Shown piece by piece: positions 18,902 through 27,130 of a stretch of 64,000 nt of DNA. The stretch's first letter is position 1. The number at the start of each line of letters is the position of its first letter. The DNA is from Lachnospiraceae bacterium (GTDB lineage Bacteria; Bacillota; Clostridia; Lachnospirales; Lachnospiraceae), in contig CAJTHM010000001.1 in assembly GCA_910576125.1 (NCBI GenBank), forward strand, positions 372,001 through 436,000, in the 5' to 3' direction. The translations under genes and the position numbers were made by a program. The notes under the pieces are model-generated. The model worked only from the letters and a program-made list of their open reading frames with translations, had not been told where the DNA came from and searched no databases.

Positions 18902-19601
18902 TATTGCGCCGGACCAGGAGGCCGGGCCGGAAGCGCAGCACCTGGAAGCGGCAGGCGTCCGCCATGCAGAGCAAAAGCTCCACGCCCCGGGCGATGGTGG
19001 TGGCCAGGGCCACGCCCATGATCCCCATCCGGGGGGCTCCCAGCAGCCCGAAGATAAAGACCGCGTTTAAAAGGATGTTCAGGAGCAGGGCGGAGGCATT
19101 GGTAAAGGTGGCGAACACCACCCGCTCGATCGAGCGCATGGTACATAAGTATACCTGAGAGATGCTCATGAACAGGTAGGAGACACCTACGATCCGCAGA
19201 TAGGGGATCCCTGCCCGGATCAGCTCCTGCTCCGAAGTGAAGATCATCATCAGCACCTGGGGGAAGAAGCAGGCCATCACAAAGAAGAAAAAGGACACCG
19301 GGATCGACAGCCGCATCCCGATCCCCATGATCTCCTCGATCGTGCGGGTATCCTTTTTGCCCCAATACTGGGCGGCCAGCATCCCGATCCCCGAGGATAT
19401 CCCTGAATAGACCAGGTTTAAGATGAACATGATCTGGCTGGCTAAGGAGCCTGCAGAGAGGGCCGTCTGGCTCACCCAGCCCAGCATGATCACGTCCGCC
19501 GAGCTGACCGCCGTAGTGATCAGGTTCTGGATCACGATGGGCAGCGCTAGGCGGAGCATGTTCCGGTAAAATGAGGATGGCCTTGCAGTCGTTGTCACCA
19601 T
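18902..19601 (-). pseudogene. MATE-family efflux transporter, N-terminal fragment
   Basis: The reading frame from ATG 19601 gives about 233 residues of a MATE transporter: NMLRLALPIVIQNLITTAV, then about six hydrophobic helices ending at CRFQVLRFRPGLLVRRN. It then runs into the antisense of nothing useful because the downstream DNA is xanthine dehydrogenase in a different frame. About half of a normal MATE protein (roughly 450 aa) is lost. AAAAGGGG precedes the start. The fusion point near 18902-18910 is a clear rearrangement junction. Confidence 0.8.
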
Positions 19602-19657
19602 AATGGATAGTCCCCTTTTCTTTCCATGTGATATGCCGCTTGATATGATCGGTCCTG

Positions 19658-19828
19658 TCAGCGACGATCGATACTCTCCCGCACTTTTTCCGGGAGCTGT
19701 TCCAGGATCTTTCTCTTGACCTTCGTCGTCAGATAAGCCGTATCCAGTCTCTTCTTGCTGTAGGGATACGCCGTATGCGCAGACTGCCTGACCAGATAGT
19801 CGGTATAAAATTCTTCCCAGAAATCCAT
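19658..19828 (-). CDS. 56-residue basic fragment of unknown protein
   Basis: The minus-strand frame encodes DFWEEFYTDYLVRQSAHTAY and a Lys/Arg-rich tail ending at 19658. The composition looks coding, and it resembles the C-terminus of a larger protein cut off near 19820, where the recombinase coding sequence begins on the other strand. I do not recognise the family. Confidence 0.35.
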   Translation of the reverse strand: MDFWEEFYTDYLVRQSAHTAYPYSKKRLDTAYLTTKVKRKILEQLPEKVRESIDRR

Positions 19829-21617
19829 GCTGGAAGATTACGCCCGCTGCAACGGTTTTCCAAACCCGACCCATTTCACGGACGATGGAATCTCCGGAAC
19901 CCGGTTCGACCGCCCCGGATTCACCGCCATGATGGAGAAAGTGGAGGCCGGGAATGTGGAGGCAATCATCATCAAAGACATGAGCCGCCTGGGACGTGAC
20001 TATCTCAAAGTCGGCCAGGTCATGGAAATCCTGCGGCAGAGAGGCGTCCGGCTGATCGCCATCAATGACGGAGTGGACAGCGCCAACGGAGAGAATGATT
20101 TTACCCCGTTCCTGAACATCATGTATGAATTTTACGCCAGAGATACCAGCCGTAAGATTAAATCCGTGTTCAAGGCAAAAGGCATGAGCGGCAAGCACCT
20201 GACTGGCACGGTTATTTACGGTTACTTGTGGGACGAAAAGCGGGAACACTGGATTGTGGACGAAGAAGCCGCTGACGTGGTGCGCCGGATATTTGCTATG
20301 ACTTTGGAAGGATACGGCCCCTACCAGATTGCGAACCGGCTGTCACAGGAAAAGATTGAGATACCTTCCCTGCACCTCTCCCATTACGGGGAGGGCGTGA
20401 ACCAGTCCAAGACGTTTAAAGACCCTTATGGCTGGGGTTCTTCTACTATCGTCAATATCCTGAAAAAGCGTGAGTATTTAGGCCACACCATCAACTTCAA
20501 GACCCGCAAACATTTCAAGGACAAGAAAAGCCACTACGTTGACGAAAATGAATGGGTAATCTTTGAGGACGCCCACACCGCCATTATCGACCCGGAAACC
20601 TTTGAGAATGTGCAGAGAATCCGCTCCAACGTGAAGCGTTACCCGGACGGCTGGGGAGAAGCCGCCCCGCTTACCGGCCTGCTCTACTGCGCCGACTGCG
20701 GCGGCAAGATGTACGTCCACCGCACCAACAATGGTAAGCGTATCTCACAGTATACTTGCTCCCAATATAGCAAGGTTCCGGTTGGCGTCCTCTGCTCCAC
20801 GCAGCACCGAATCAATGAAAGCGCCGTCCTGACACTGGTTTCCGATATGCTCCGGGCGATAGCGGAGTATTCCAGAAATGACCGGGCAGAGTTTATCAAA
20901 GCGGTTCAGGAAACCCAGGCCGAGCAGCAGGCCAGCGACATCACCAGAAAGCGGAAACGGCTGGCGGCGGTACAGAAACGGGCTGGGGAACTGGAAAAAC
21001 TGATATGCAAGATTTATGAGGACAATGTGCTGGGCAAGCTGCCGGACGCAAGATATGCCGCCCTGGACGCACAGTACGCAAAGGAGCAGGAATCCCTTTC
21101 CGGCGAGATTGCCGAACTGGAAAAGGTAATCGCCGGATATGAGCAGAGCCGGAAATCAGCGGAGAAATTTATCGCCCTTGTTGACAAGTACGAGAATTTT
21201 GACAACCTGACTACCACCATGCTGAATGAGTTTGTGGAGAAAATCCTTGTCCATGAGCGTGACCGGAAAGGCAGCATTGAAACTACGCAGGAGGTTGAGA
21301 TTTACTTCAATTTTGTCGGAAGGTACATGCCGCCCCATTTCGGGGAAGTGAACCTCACGCCGGAGGAACTGGAAGCCCTGCGGAAGAAAGAGGAACGCAA
21401 GGACAAGCTGCACCAGGCATATCTCCGGCGCAAGACCAACGGGACGCAGAAACGGTACGAGGATAAAATCAAGGCAAAGAAAAAGGCAGAAATTGAGGCG
21501 AAGAAAGACGCTATTCGTGCCGAGGATATGAAAAGAGGCGTGTTTATCCCGGCCAACAGCCTGCCAAAGAAAGAACCACGAGTGGGAAAAAATATGATTT
21601 CAACTATTGCACAATAA
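19827..21617 (+). CDS. large serine recombinase (TnpX-like), N-terminally truncated
   Basis: 596 residues. The remaining resolvase domain starts at QKSMLEDYA and keeps IIIKDMSRLGRDYLKVG, but the first 30-40 residues, with the catalytic Ser of the YxRLSRDD motif, are missing. The recombinase domain (IYGYLWDEKREHWIVDEEAA), a zinc ribbon (LLYCADCGGKMYVH and CSQYSKVPVGVLC), a coiled coil (about 370-450) and a DUF4368-type tail follow. A TAA lies in frame 19 bp upstream of the ATG, so no longer product is possible. The junction near 19815 is one edge of the mobile region. Without the Ser it should not catalyse excision. Confidence 0.85.
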   Translation: MLEDYARCNGFPNPTHFTDDGISGTRFDRPGFTAMMEKVEAGNVEAIIIKDMSRLGRDYLKVGQVMEILRQRGVRLIAINDGVDSANGENDFTPFLNIMYEFYARDTSRKIKSVFKAKGMSGKHLTGTVIYGYLWDEKREHWIVDEEAADVVRRIFAMTLEGYGPYQIANRLSQEKIEIPSLHLSHYGEGVNQSKTFKDPYGWGSSTIVNILKKREYLGHTINFKTRKHFKDKKSHYVDENEWVIFEDAHTAIIDPETFENVQRIRSNVKRYPDGWGEAAPLTGLLYCADCGGKMYVHRTNNGKRISQYTCSQYSKVPVGVLCSTQHRINESAVLTLVSDMLRAIAEYSRNDRAEFIKAVQETQAEQQASDITRKRKRLAAVQKRAGELEKLICKIYEDNVLGKLPDARYAALDAQYAKEQESLSGEIAELEKVIAGYEQSRKSAEKFIALVDKYENFDNLTTTMLNEFVEKILVHERDRKGSIETTQEVEIYFNFVGRYMPPHFGEVNLTPEELEALRKKEERKDKLHQAYLRRKTNGTQKRYEDKIKAKKKAEIEAKKDAIRAEDMKRGVFIPANSLPKKEPRVGKNMISTIAQ

Positions 21618-21633
21618 ACAAAACTTTTTCACC

Positions 21634-21662
21634 TTGACAATATGTGTTACAAATGTTATTAT
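21634..21662 (+). promoter_or_regulatory. promoter of the TetR-ABC cargo operon
   Basis: TTGACA at 21634-21639 and TATTAT at 21657-21662 with a 17-bp spacer. The -10 box abuts the palindromic operator downstream. Confidence 0.8.
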
Positions 21663-21699
21663 TTACTTGCGAATATTTATAGCGAATATTCGCAAGTAA
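21663..21699 (+). promoter_or_regulatory. TetR-type operator, 15-bp perfect inverted repeat
   Basis: TTACTTGCGAATATT and its exact reverse complement flank a 7-bp spacer. The site covers the expected transcription start and lies 27 bp before the TetR gene, so autorepression is the natural reading. Confidence 0.8.
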
Positions 21700-21726
21700 A
21701 ATTCAACAGAAGGGAGAAATAGAATT

Positions 21727-22317
21727 ATGCCGTCAAAGCCAGTCCTTTCGGACGCTGATAAAAAAGCAATCCGCAAAAAGCTGGAAGAACTATGCGAGGA
21801 ATGTTGGATAGCGCAAGGGTATAAAAAGACAAGCATTAAGAATCTATGCGATAAGGCAGTTATATCTATCGGTACTTTTTATACGCTCTACCCGACAAAG
21901 GAAGATTTATTCCTTGAAACAATCACAGACATACAAAGGAGGTTGACAGAAAAGATTATCGACATAAACAGGAACAGCCGGACGAAAGAGGGCTTTGCAC
22001 AGTCCATGAAAAGGCTTTTCCGGGAATACGACAGCAAGCCGTTCCTCTACAATGTCAATACGCCGGATTTTCAGTCTTTTGTGACAAAGCTGCCGGAAGA
22101 AACGATTAAGAAAATCAAGTTTGACAGTTTCGATTTTTTCAGACAGGTTATCCATGCCGCAGACCTCAATCTGAAAATGGAGGAAGCACAGGCATATGGA
22201 ATTTTGAGTGCGCTGCTGTCAACAATCAATGCAAAAGAAACGCTTTCCGTCACTTGTGATTATTTCGCTGTTTTTGATTTTATGGTGGATAGCCTTGTGG
22301 CAGATATTTTTGAGTAA
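21727..22317 (+). CDS. TetR/AcrR-family transcriptional regulator
   Basis: 196 residues with an N-terminal helix-turn-helix (YKKTSIKNLCDKAVISIGTF, then YTLYPTKEDLF), the canonical TetR pattern. The C-terminal ligand domain is divergent. GGGAG precedes the ATG. It heads a co-directional group with a DUF4177 protein, an ABC ATPase, a permease and small proteins, and probably represses them through the palindrome at 21663. The AT-richer base composition than flanking chromosome fits mobile-element cargo. Confidence 0.88.
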   Translation: MPSKPVLSDADKKAIRKKLEELCEECWIAQGYKKTSIKNLCDKAVISIGTFYTLYPTKEDLFLETITDIQRRLTEKIIDINRNSRTKEGFAQSMKRLFREYDSKPFLYNVNTPDFQSFVTKLPEETIKKIKFDSFDFFRQVIHAADLNLKMEEAQAYGILSALLSTINAKETLSVTCDYFAVFDFMVDSLVADIFE

Positions 22318-22328
22318 AGGAGATTTTT

Positions 22329-22559
22329 ATGACAGAATTTGAGTACAAAACGATAGTAATTGACAGCAAGGAAACAGAACATTCCGAAAAGTCGCTGTCT
22401 GATAAGCTGAACCATTACGGTAAGGACGGTTGGGAACTGGTTACTTGTTTTTCTTATCCATGTATAGGCAGTTCCCAATATTCCCTTATCGGAATCGCAC
22501 AGAAAGCGACTTTGATATTTAAAAGGCGGCTATGCTCCGAAAAGGGGGCGAGCGAATGA
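22329..22559 (+). CDS. DUF4177-like small protein
   Basis: 76 residues (FEYKTIVID, then LNHYGKDGWELVTCF and a C-terminal strand TLIFKRR), the pattern of the small DUF4177 family. Function is unknown. Its stop overlaps the ABC ATPase ATG by 4 bp, so it is translationally coupled to the transporter, and it lies 11 bp after the TetR stop. Confidence 0.7.
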   Translation: MTEFEYKTIVIDSKETEHSEKSLSDKLNHYGKDGWELVTCFSYPCIGSSQYSLIGIAQKATLIFKRRLCSEKGASE

Positions 22560-23302
22560 CAAATGCGGTTGAAGTCCGGCATTTATCAAAATCCATAGAG
22601 GGCAACCCCATACTGAATGATATTTGCATGAATGTAAGGCAAGGGGAAGTATACGGATTTCTGGGCGCAAACGGCGCAGGAAAAACTTCGCTGATGAAAA
22701 CGCTGTACCACGTCATTTTCCCCGATACAGGTACGGTATGTTTATTAGGCGAAACTATCAACAAGGGGAACAATCCCGTTTTCTCCCGTATCGGCAGCAT
22801 TATTGAAAGCCCTGTTTTTTACAGCCATTTAAGCGCATACGAGAACATGGAACTCCATTGCCGATACATGGGCGCAGGCTATGAAAACATCATGGAAACG
22901 CTGTCACTGTTAGGGATTGCAGAAACGGGCAAAAAAGCCGTAGGGAAATTCTCTTTGGGAATGAAACAGCGGCTTGCGCTTGCAAGGGCAATGCTCACGA
23001 AGCCGGATTTGCTTATTTTAGACGAACCAATAAACGGCTTAGACCCACAGGGGATTATTGAAGTGCGGGAGCTGCTGTTGCGAATCAACCATGAATACCA
23101 CACAAGCATTTTAATATCCAGCCATATCCTTGACGAGCTGTCTAAAATTGCCGACACAATCGGAATTATTGACCACGGGGCTATGCTTGCGGAAGTATCT
23201 ATGAAAGAGCTTACGGCGAAAGAGATAGACCTTGAATCCTATTATTTAGGCTTATTGGGAGGAGGTGGGAAAAATGTGGAATCTTATCCGCATGGAAATT
23301 AA
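22556..23302 (+). CDS. ABC transporter ATP-binding protein
   Basis: 248 residues. Walker A GANGAGKTS, signature FSLGMKQR, Walker B LLILDEPINGLD and switch His in SSHIL are all present. It resembles the ATPases of bacitracin/lantibiotic-type self-protection exporters. The ATG at 22556 with GGGGGCG upstream overlaps the previous stop. It overlaps the permease gene at its 3' end (start 23274), so the pair forms one transporter. Substrate unknown. Confidence 0.88.
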   Translation: MTNAVEVRHLSKSIEGNPILNDICMNVRQGEVYGFLGANGAGKTSLMKTLYHVIFPDTGTVCLLGETINKGNNPVFSRIGSIIESPVFYSHLSAYENMELHCRYMGAGYENIMETLSLLGIAETGKKAVGKFSLGMKQRLALARAMLTKPDLLILDEPINGLDPQGIIEVRELLLRINHEYHTSILISSHILDELSKIADTIGIIDHGAMLAEVSMKELTAKEIDLESYYLGLLGGGGKNVESYPHGN

Positions 23303-23969
23303 GAAAGTACCGTTAAAGCCGCATATCGCCGGATTGTTAATCGCTAACTTTATCATTTTTCTGCTTTCCGCCTTTACGTCCAGCCTTTTAACTGCAAGCG
23401 GCAATATATCCACACTTCCGGGATTTGCCCCAGTCCAGTTAGATACGGTTACGTTAGCGGCAATGCTTGTAAGGGCTACTCTGATTGTATGGGAAGCGGT
23501 ACTGATTTCCGTATTTTTGATTGAAGAATACAGAAACAAGACAATCGGCTTGCTTTTCACTTACCCGATCAGCCGCACGAAACTGATTACGGCAAAACTC
23601 ATCTTGATATGCTGCATTAGTTTTACGTTCCATGTGCTGTCAAATATCTTCCAATATGCCACAATCTTTCTTGCGGCAAAATGTTTTGATTTTGTCACGT
23701 TCAGCTTTGGAAACATACTGGCACAGGCAGTTACAACAATATCCGCTATCCTGTTGGGGCTTCTCCCGCTGTATGTTGGAATGATAAAGAAGTCAACGAT
23801 TGCAACCGTTGTTTCGTCTATTGTCAATGTTGCCATAGCGTCAAACTCAAAGGGAAGTAGCGCAGGATTGATGTCAATCCCCGTTGCGGCAGTTATTTTC
23901 GGTATCATAGGCATCATTTTTTCAGCAGTCGCAATGAGAAAAATGATTTTATCAGATTTGAGCAATTAA
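23274..23969 (+). CDS. ABC transporter permease
   Basis: About 231 residues with six hydrophobic segments (LLIANFIIFLLSAF; AVLISVFLIEEY; LILICCISFTFHVL and others). The family is the ABC-2-like permease partner of the preceding ATPase. The ATG at 23274 follows GGAGGTGGG; a GTG at 23265 is possible but poorly spaced. The gene starts inside the ATPase coding region, indicating coupled translation. Confidence 0.85.
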   Translation: MWNLIRMEIKKVPLKPHIAGLLIANFIIFLLSAFTSSLLTASGNISTLPGFAPVQLDTVTLAAMLVRATLIVWEAVLISVFLIEEYRNKTIGLLFTYPISRTKLITAKLILICCISFTFHVLSNIFQYATIFLAAKCFDFVTFSFGNILAQAVTTISAILLGLLPLYVGMIKKSTIATVVSSIVNVAIASNSKGSSAGLMSIPVAAVIFGIIGIIFSAVAMRKMILSDLSN

Positions 23970-23987
23970 AAGAAAGGGGGCGATAAC

Positions 23988-24212
23988 ATGAATTTTCCAA
24001 TTCCCGATTTTGTACCCGTTCCAAGTGCGGAAATCATGCAGACTATTTCAATCGTATCATTGACTGTCGGTATCTGCCTTGTGGGTGTGGGATTGATTTT
24101 CCTGTTTCTGAACAAGAGAAAAGGGAAAGAAAAGAAAGCCACAGCCCTATGGATTGTCATAGGCGTTGGCGTGTTGCTTATTGTAAATCACGGCATACAG
24201 TTATTGTTTTAA
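23988..24212 (+). CDS. small membrane protein with two predicted helices
   Basis: 74 residues. Two hydrophobic segments (about 18-40 and 53-72) are separated by a Lys-rich loop. GGGGGCG precedes the ATG. Part of the TetR-ABC cargo run; it may be an accessory or immunity subunit. No family recognised. Confidence 0.6.
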   Translation: MNFPIPDFVPVPSAEIMQTISIVSLTVGICLVGVGLIFLFLNKRKGKEKKATALWIVIGVGVLLIVNHGIQLLF

Positions 24213-24223
24213 AGGAGGACAAA

Positions 24224-24469
24224 ATGATTAAAGAAGTAAATCGGGCTTGCGAAAAGTTGAATGGTAGATTGGGGATTTCCGTAGAACTTCCCAACCCGAA
24301 AAAGAAAGCGTTAAAAACGGCTGCGGCTTGTAACTTAGTTGTCGGTGCTGGTCTGGTGGCGGCAGGAATCCTTTTCCCGTCAAAATCTTGTGCGTTGTTG
24401 GGCGGCATCAGCGTTATCAGCAGCGTTGTACTGCGAAAAGAAAGCAAGCATAAGAACCATGAATCATGA
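24224..24469 (+). CDS. small membrane-associated protein
   Basis: 81 residues with one Ala/Gly/Val-rich hydrophobic stretch (about 38-68), basic at both ends. AAAGGAGG precedes the ATG at ideal spacing. Last but one gene of the cargo run; overlaps the next gene by 11 bp. Function unknown. Confidence 0.6.
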   Translation: MIKEVNRACEKLNGRLGISVELPNPKKKALKTAAACNLVVGAGLVAAGILFPSKSCALLGGISVISSVVLRKESKHKNHES

Positions 24470-24662
24470 CGGGAACGAGCAATTCAAATGGTTATTATGC
24501 CCTGTTTGCGGAAGCAAGACACGCATTAAAATGCGGTCAGACACAGAGCTTCGGAATTTCCCGCTGTTCTGCCCCAAATGTAAGCAGGAAATGATAATCC
24601 ACGTAAAAGATTATAATGTATTAGTTATCAAAGAGCCAGACGCACAGACGCAGAGCCGGTAA
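24459..24662 (+). CDS. cysteine-rich KTR-family zinc-ribbon protein
   Basis: 67 residues with two CxxC pairs (LLCPVCGSKTRIKMR and LFCPKCKQE) forming a zinc ribbon; KTRIKMR gives the family its name. These small proteins recur in conjugative elements of Firmicutes. The role is unknown; nucleic-acid binding is a guess from the fold. Confidence 0.75.
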   Translation: MNHDGNEQFKWLLCPVCGSKTRIKMRSDTELRNFPLFCPKCKQEMIIHVKDYNVLVIKEPDAQTQSR

Positions 24663-25042
24663 CATTGAGCAAATTCACTCATTGTTATCGGTTCATTTTT
24701 TTATAAGCCGTTGCTCTTTTAACTCTTGAAGGTATAACATTTTTGGACTTGTAGACAACAGCGGTTTAGATGGGAGCTGTTATGATACAAGTTATCTATA
24801 AATGTGAACTGACACAAAATATATTACTGTCAAAAAAAGCATATTAGCCAGTTGGGAACACCCTGACAGCAAATGCGAAATTTGTCATATTCTAACTGAA
24901 TACCGTATCTTATGCGTCCGAATGGAATTTAACCATCCGGGCGCTTTTGTTTTCTTGGGAGGTGCACACGCTCCCCACTGCCACTCTCCGCCTCACTCCG
25001 TTCAGAAATCTTTGCAAAAAAATCTGAACGGAGGAAAGGAAG
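24663..25042. other. AT-rich spacer with small ORF and hairpin
   Basis: This gap separates cargo from regulatory genes of the element. It holds a possible 25-codon ORF (24770-24847, start GGTTTAGATG) that could be a leader peptide. The 3' end has an inverted repeat CCGTTCAGA/TCTGAACGG (24998-25031) directly before the ribosome site of the next gene, which could modulate its translation. Confidence 0.4.
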
Positions 25043-25438
25043 ATGGAAGTCACCATCAACATAGACGGACAAGCACTGTCCGTGGAGGTCACAGTCGAAG
25101 TATATGAGTACCTGGACAGAGCCGACCACAAGGAAGAAAACCTTGCCCATGAGAAGCGGAGGCACTGGGACAGCCGGGAGTTTGACGAGTACATAGTCCT
25201 CACCGAAGGGCGCTCCTGCTACTACCAGACACCGGAACAGTGGGTATGCAGGAAAGAAACCCTGCTGGAGATTAAGGCCGCCCTTGCGCTCTGCACCGAG
25301 GCGCAGCGCCGCCGGTTCCTGCTCTACGCATTGGAGGGTTTGAGCTATGCCGAGATTGCCGGGCTTTGCCGCTGCTCCAAAGCTGCCATACAGGACAGCA
25401 TTGAGGCGGTACGGAAAAAAATTAAAAAATTTTTCTGA
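25043..25438 (+). CDS. sigma-70 region 4-like regulator
   Basis: 131 residues. The C-terminal half is a clear sigma-70 region 4 helix-turn-helix (LLYALEGLSYAEIAGLCRCS, then KAAIQDSIEAVRKKI). No region 2 is visible. Proteins of this kind are standard in TnpX/relaxase-type elements of gut Firmicutes and probably regulate transfer genes. GGAGGAAAGGAAG precedes the ATG. Confidence 0.75.
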   Translation: MEVTINIDGQALSVEVTVEVYEYLDRADHKEENLAHEKRRHWDSREFDEYIVLTEGRSCYYQTPEQWVCRKETLLEIKAALALCTEAQRRRFLLYALEGLSYAEIAGLCRCSKAAIQDSIEAVRKKIKKFF

Positions 25439-25505
25439 TACAGACCCTACGATTGGCCGATTTCGGGCTAACCAGTGAAGGGAACTTTTTCCCTATCACA
25501 TTATC

Positions 25506-25542
25506 GGAGAGGACAGGCAGGAAACCGCTGCCTGTCCTCTCC
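25506..25542 (+). terminator. strong hairpin, probable terminator/attenuator
   Basis: A perfect 15-bp stem (GGAGAGGACAGGCAG and its complement) with a 7-nt loop lies between the two sigma-like genes. The following T-run is short (ATTTTA). Confidence 0.65.
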
Positions 25543-25563
25543 ACATTTTAGGAGAGATTAGCC

Positions 25564-26022
25564 ATGAAAACAATCAACCTGAAAAAGTATTATTACCCGC
25601 TTTTTGTTACAGACACATTTATTGAGGTATCGGACGAGGTGGCCGAGGCTCTGCTGTTTATGCGGAGGGAGGAAAACAACCTCACCCATAAAATCTGGTA
25701 TCACAAGGCGTACTATTCCCTTGACTGTGAGGACGGGATTGAAAACTGTGCCTTTGATTTTACCGCCAAATCCCCAGAGGAGATTCTGCTGGAACAGGAG
25801 GAAGAACAGCTTTTCCTTGCCACACTGGAACATCTGTCCGAAGCTATGAATAGTCTGACGGACATACAGGCGAGGCGTATCCATGCCCGCTACATGCTTG
25901 GCAAAAAACTGATTGAGATTGCCGCAGAAGAAGGCGTAAGCGTATCCGTGGTACAGCAGACCGTTAAGAGCGGCTTAAAGCGAATGCGAAACTATTTTGA
26001 GAAAAAGAAGTGGAGGGAATGA
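25564..26022 (+). CDS. sigma factor-like helix-turn-helix regulator
   Basis: 152 residues. A charged N-terminal half precedes a region 4-like helix-turn-helix at the C-terminus (RIHARYMLGKKLIEIAAEEG, then VSVSVVQQTVKSGLKRM). GGAGAG precedes the ATG. It ends just before the transfer-assisting gene (start 26028) and is likely co-transcribed with it. Confidence 0.75.
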   Translation: MKTINLKKYYYPLFVTDTFIEVSDEVAEALLFMRREENNLTHKIWYHKAYYSLDCEDGIENCAFDFTAKSPEEILLEQEEEQLFLATLEHLSEAMNSLTDIQARRIHARYMLGKKLIEIAAEEGVSVSVVQQTVKSGLKRMRNYFEKKKWRE

Positions 26023-26027
26023 GGCAA

Positions 26028-26561
26028 ATGAATTTTAACAAAAGCGAACTGGAAATGCTCTACCAGTATGCCGCACCAACGAAGGAAGAAACCCTTGCCG
26101 GGCTGAAAGAGATTGTGCCAGTTCTGGAAAGGAAGGACGATTTACTCTCAAAAGTGATTGTCGAGAATACCATACGGAAACTGGAAAAACTGGCAGAGCC
26201 GGAGTGCAGCCGCTTTATTGCGGATAACCGGGCCGCCTTTATCGAAAAGCGGGATAATTCTATCCGCCAGAGGCTTGCCGCCACCAAAGCCGGGAAGGGG
26301 GAGCCGGTTCTGCAGGGGCATGACCTGGCAAGCATGGAGCGGTTCCTGCCGGAAACAAGGCACATGGTAACGGTGGATATTTTGAACAGTGACAGCCCGG
26401 TGGGATTCCCCGGAGAGCGATACCGCTTTTTCCTCTCTGATGAAGGCTATAAAAACGCCAGAGCCAGTGAGAAGCGGGGAGAAATCAAAATCAGGAACCA
26501 TGCCGCTGTCATGGCCGGGAAACTCTACCCAGACAAGAAGCCCCAAGCGCAGGAACGGTGA
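26028..26561 (+). CDS. transposon-transfer assisting (TTRAP-like) protein
   Basis: About 177 residues. The first 90 (FNKSELEMLYQYAAPTKEET) resemble the transposon-transfer assisting proteins found in this class of element; the second half (FLPETRHMVTVDIL, then GFPGERYRFFLSDEGYKNA) looks like a separate domain not recognised. GGAGGGAATGAGG precedes the ATG at 26028, which I prefer to the GTG at 26010. It is followed by a terminator at 26589. Confidence 0.6.
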   Translation: MNFNKSELEMLYQYAAPTKEETLAGLKEIVPVLERKDDLLSKVIVENTIRKLEKLAEPECSRFIADNRAAFIEKRDNSIRQRLAATKAGKGEPVLQGHDLASMERFLPETRHMVTVDILNSDSPVGFPGERYRFFLSDEGYKNARASEKRGEIKIRNHAAVMAGKLYPDKKPQAQER

Positions 26562-26588
26562 CAGACAACAGAATCTAAACCACAGCAG

Positions 26589-26615
26589 GACAACCGGAAA
26601 CGGCTGTCTTTTTTT
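26589..26615 (+). terminator. intrinsic terminator
   Basis: GACAACCG and CGGCTGTC pair (one mismatch) around GAAA and are followed by seven T. Confidence 0.8.
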
Positions 26616-26640
26616 GCCATCTGAAAGGAGGTGATTACAA

Positions 26641-26928
26641 ATGCCGGATATAGATAAGCTGAAAGCCCAGCAGGAAAAAGTAAAGACAGAAATCCGCCAG
26701 TTGGAGAATAGACAGAAGATTCTCCTGAACCGAAAAACGGACGCAGAACGAAAAGCCAGGACACGCCGCCTGATTGAGCATGGGGCGGTTCTGGAAAGTA
26801 TCTTCCCTGCCGCTGCCGCCATGACCGGCGAGGAAGTCAAGGCGTTTTTATCTGCTATTTCCCGCCTGCCGGAAGTCATGTGGCTGCTGAAAAATGAATC
26901 TGACAGTCAGGATTTACAGCAGCTTTAA
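26641..26928 (+). CDS. DUF3847 protein
   Basis: 95 residues, strongly helical and charged at the N-terminus (LKAQQEKVKTEIRQLENRQK), a probable coiled coil. DUF3847 proteins commonly sit immediately before the MobL/MobA-type relaxase in these elements, as here, and probably help the relaxase. GGAGG precedes the ATG. The last few codons may differ from homologs because the frame reads into a short Gln/Leu tail. Confidence 0.75.
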   Translation: MPDIDKLKAQQEKVKTEIRQLENRQKILLNRKTDAERKARTRRLIEHGAVLESIFPAAAAMTGEEVKAFLSAISRLPEVMWLLKNESDSQDLQQL

Positions 26929-27130
26929 AAATCCAACGGCGCACTTATACACCGTTCCGGTGCGTGCGCCCTGCCGGGGGCGTGGCGTCCTTTGGACGCA
27001 ATGGGGAGCTACACTCCCCAAACCCCTTGTACGCTCCGCCGGAAAGGACACCCGCTCTGCGTCTGCCCTTTCCAGCGAAGCCAATCTATCCCCACCCGAA
27101 AGGAGGCGAACCGCCATAGCCATATTCCAT

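Noticed and set aside
18738..20249. 503-codon minus-strand ORF spanning MATE, junction and recombinase region
   Set aside because: It joins unrelated pieces: antisense of the recombinase, the real MATE fragment, and out-of-frame xanthine dehydrogenase. Only the MATE part is supported.
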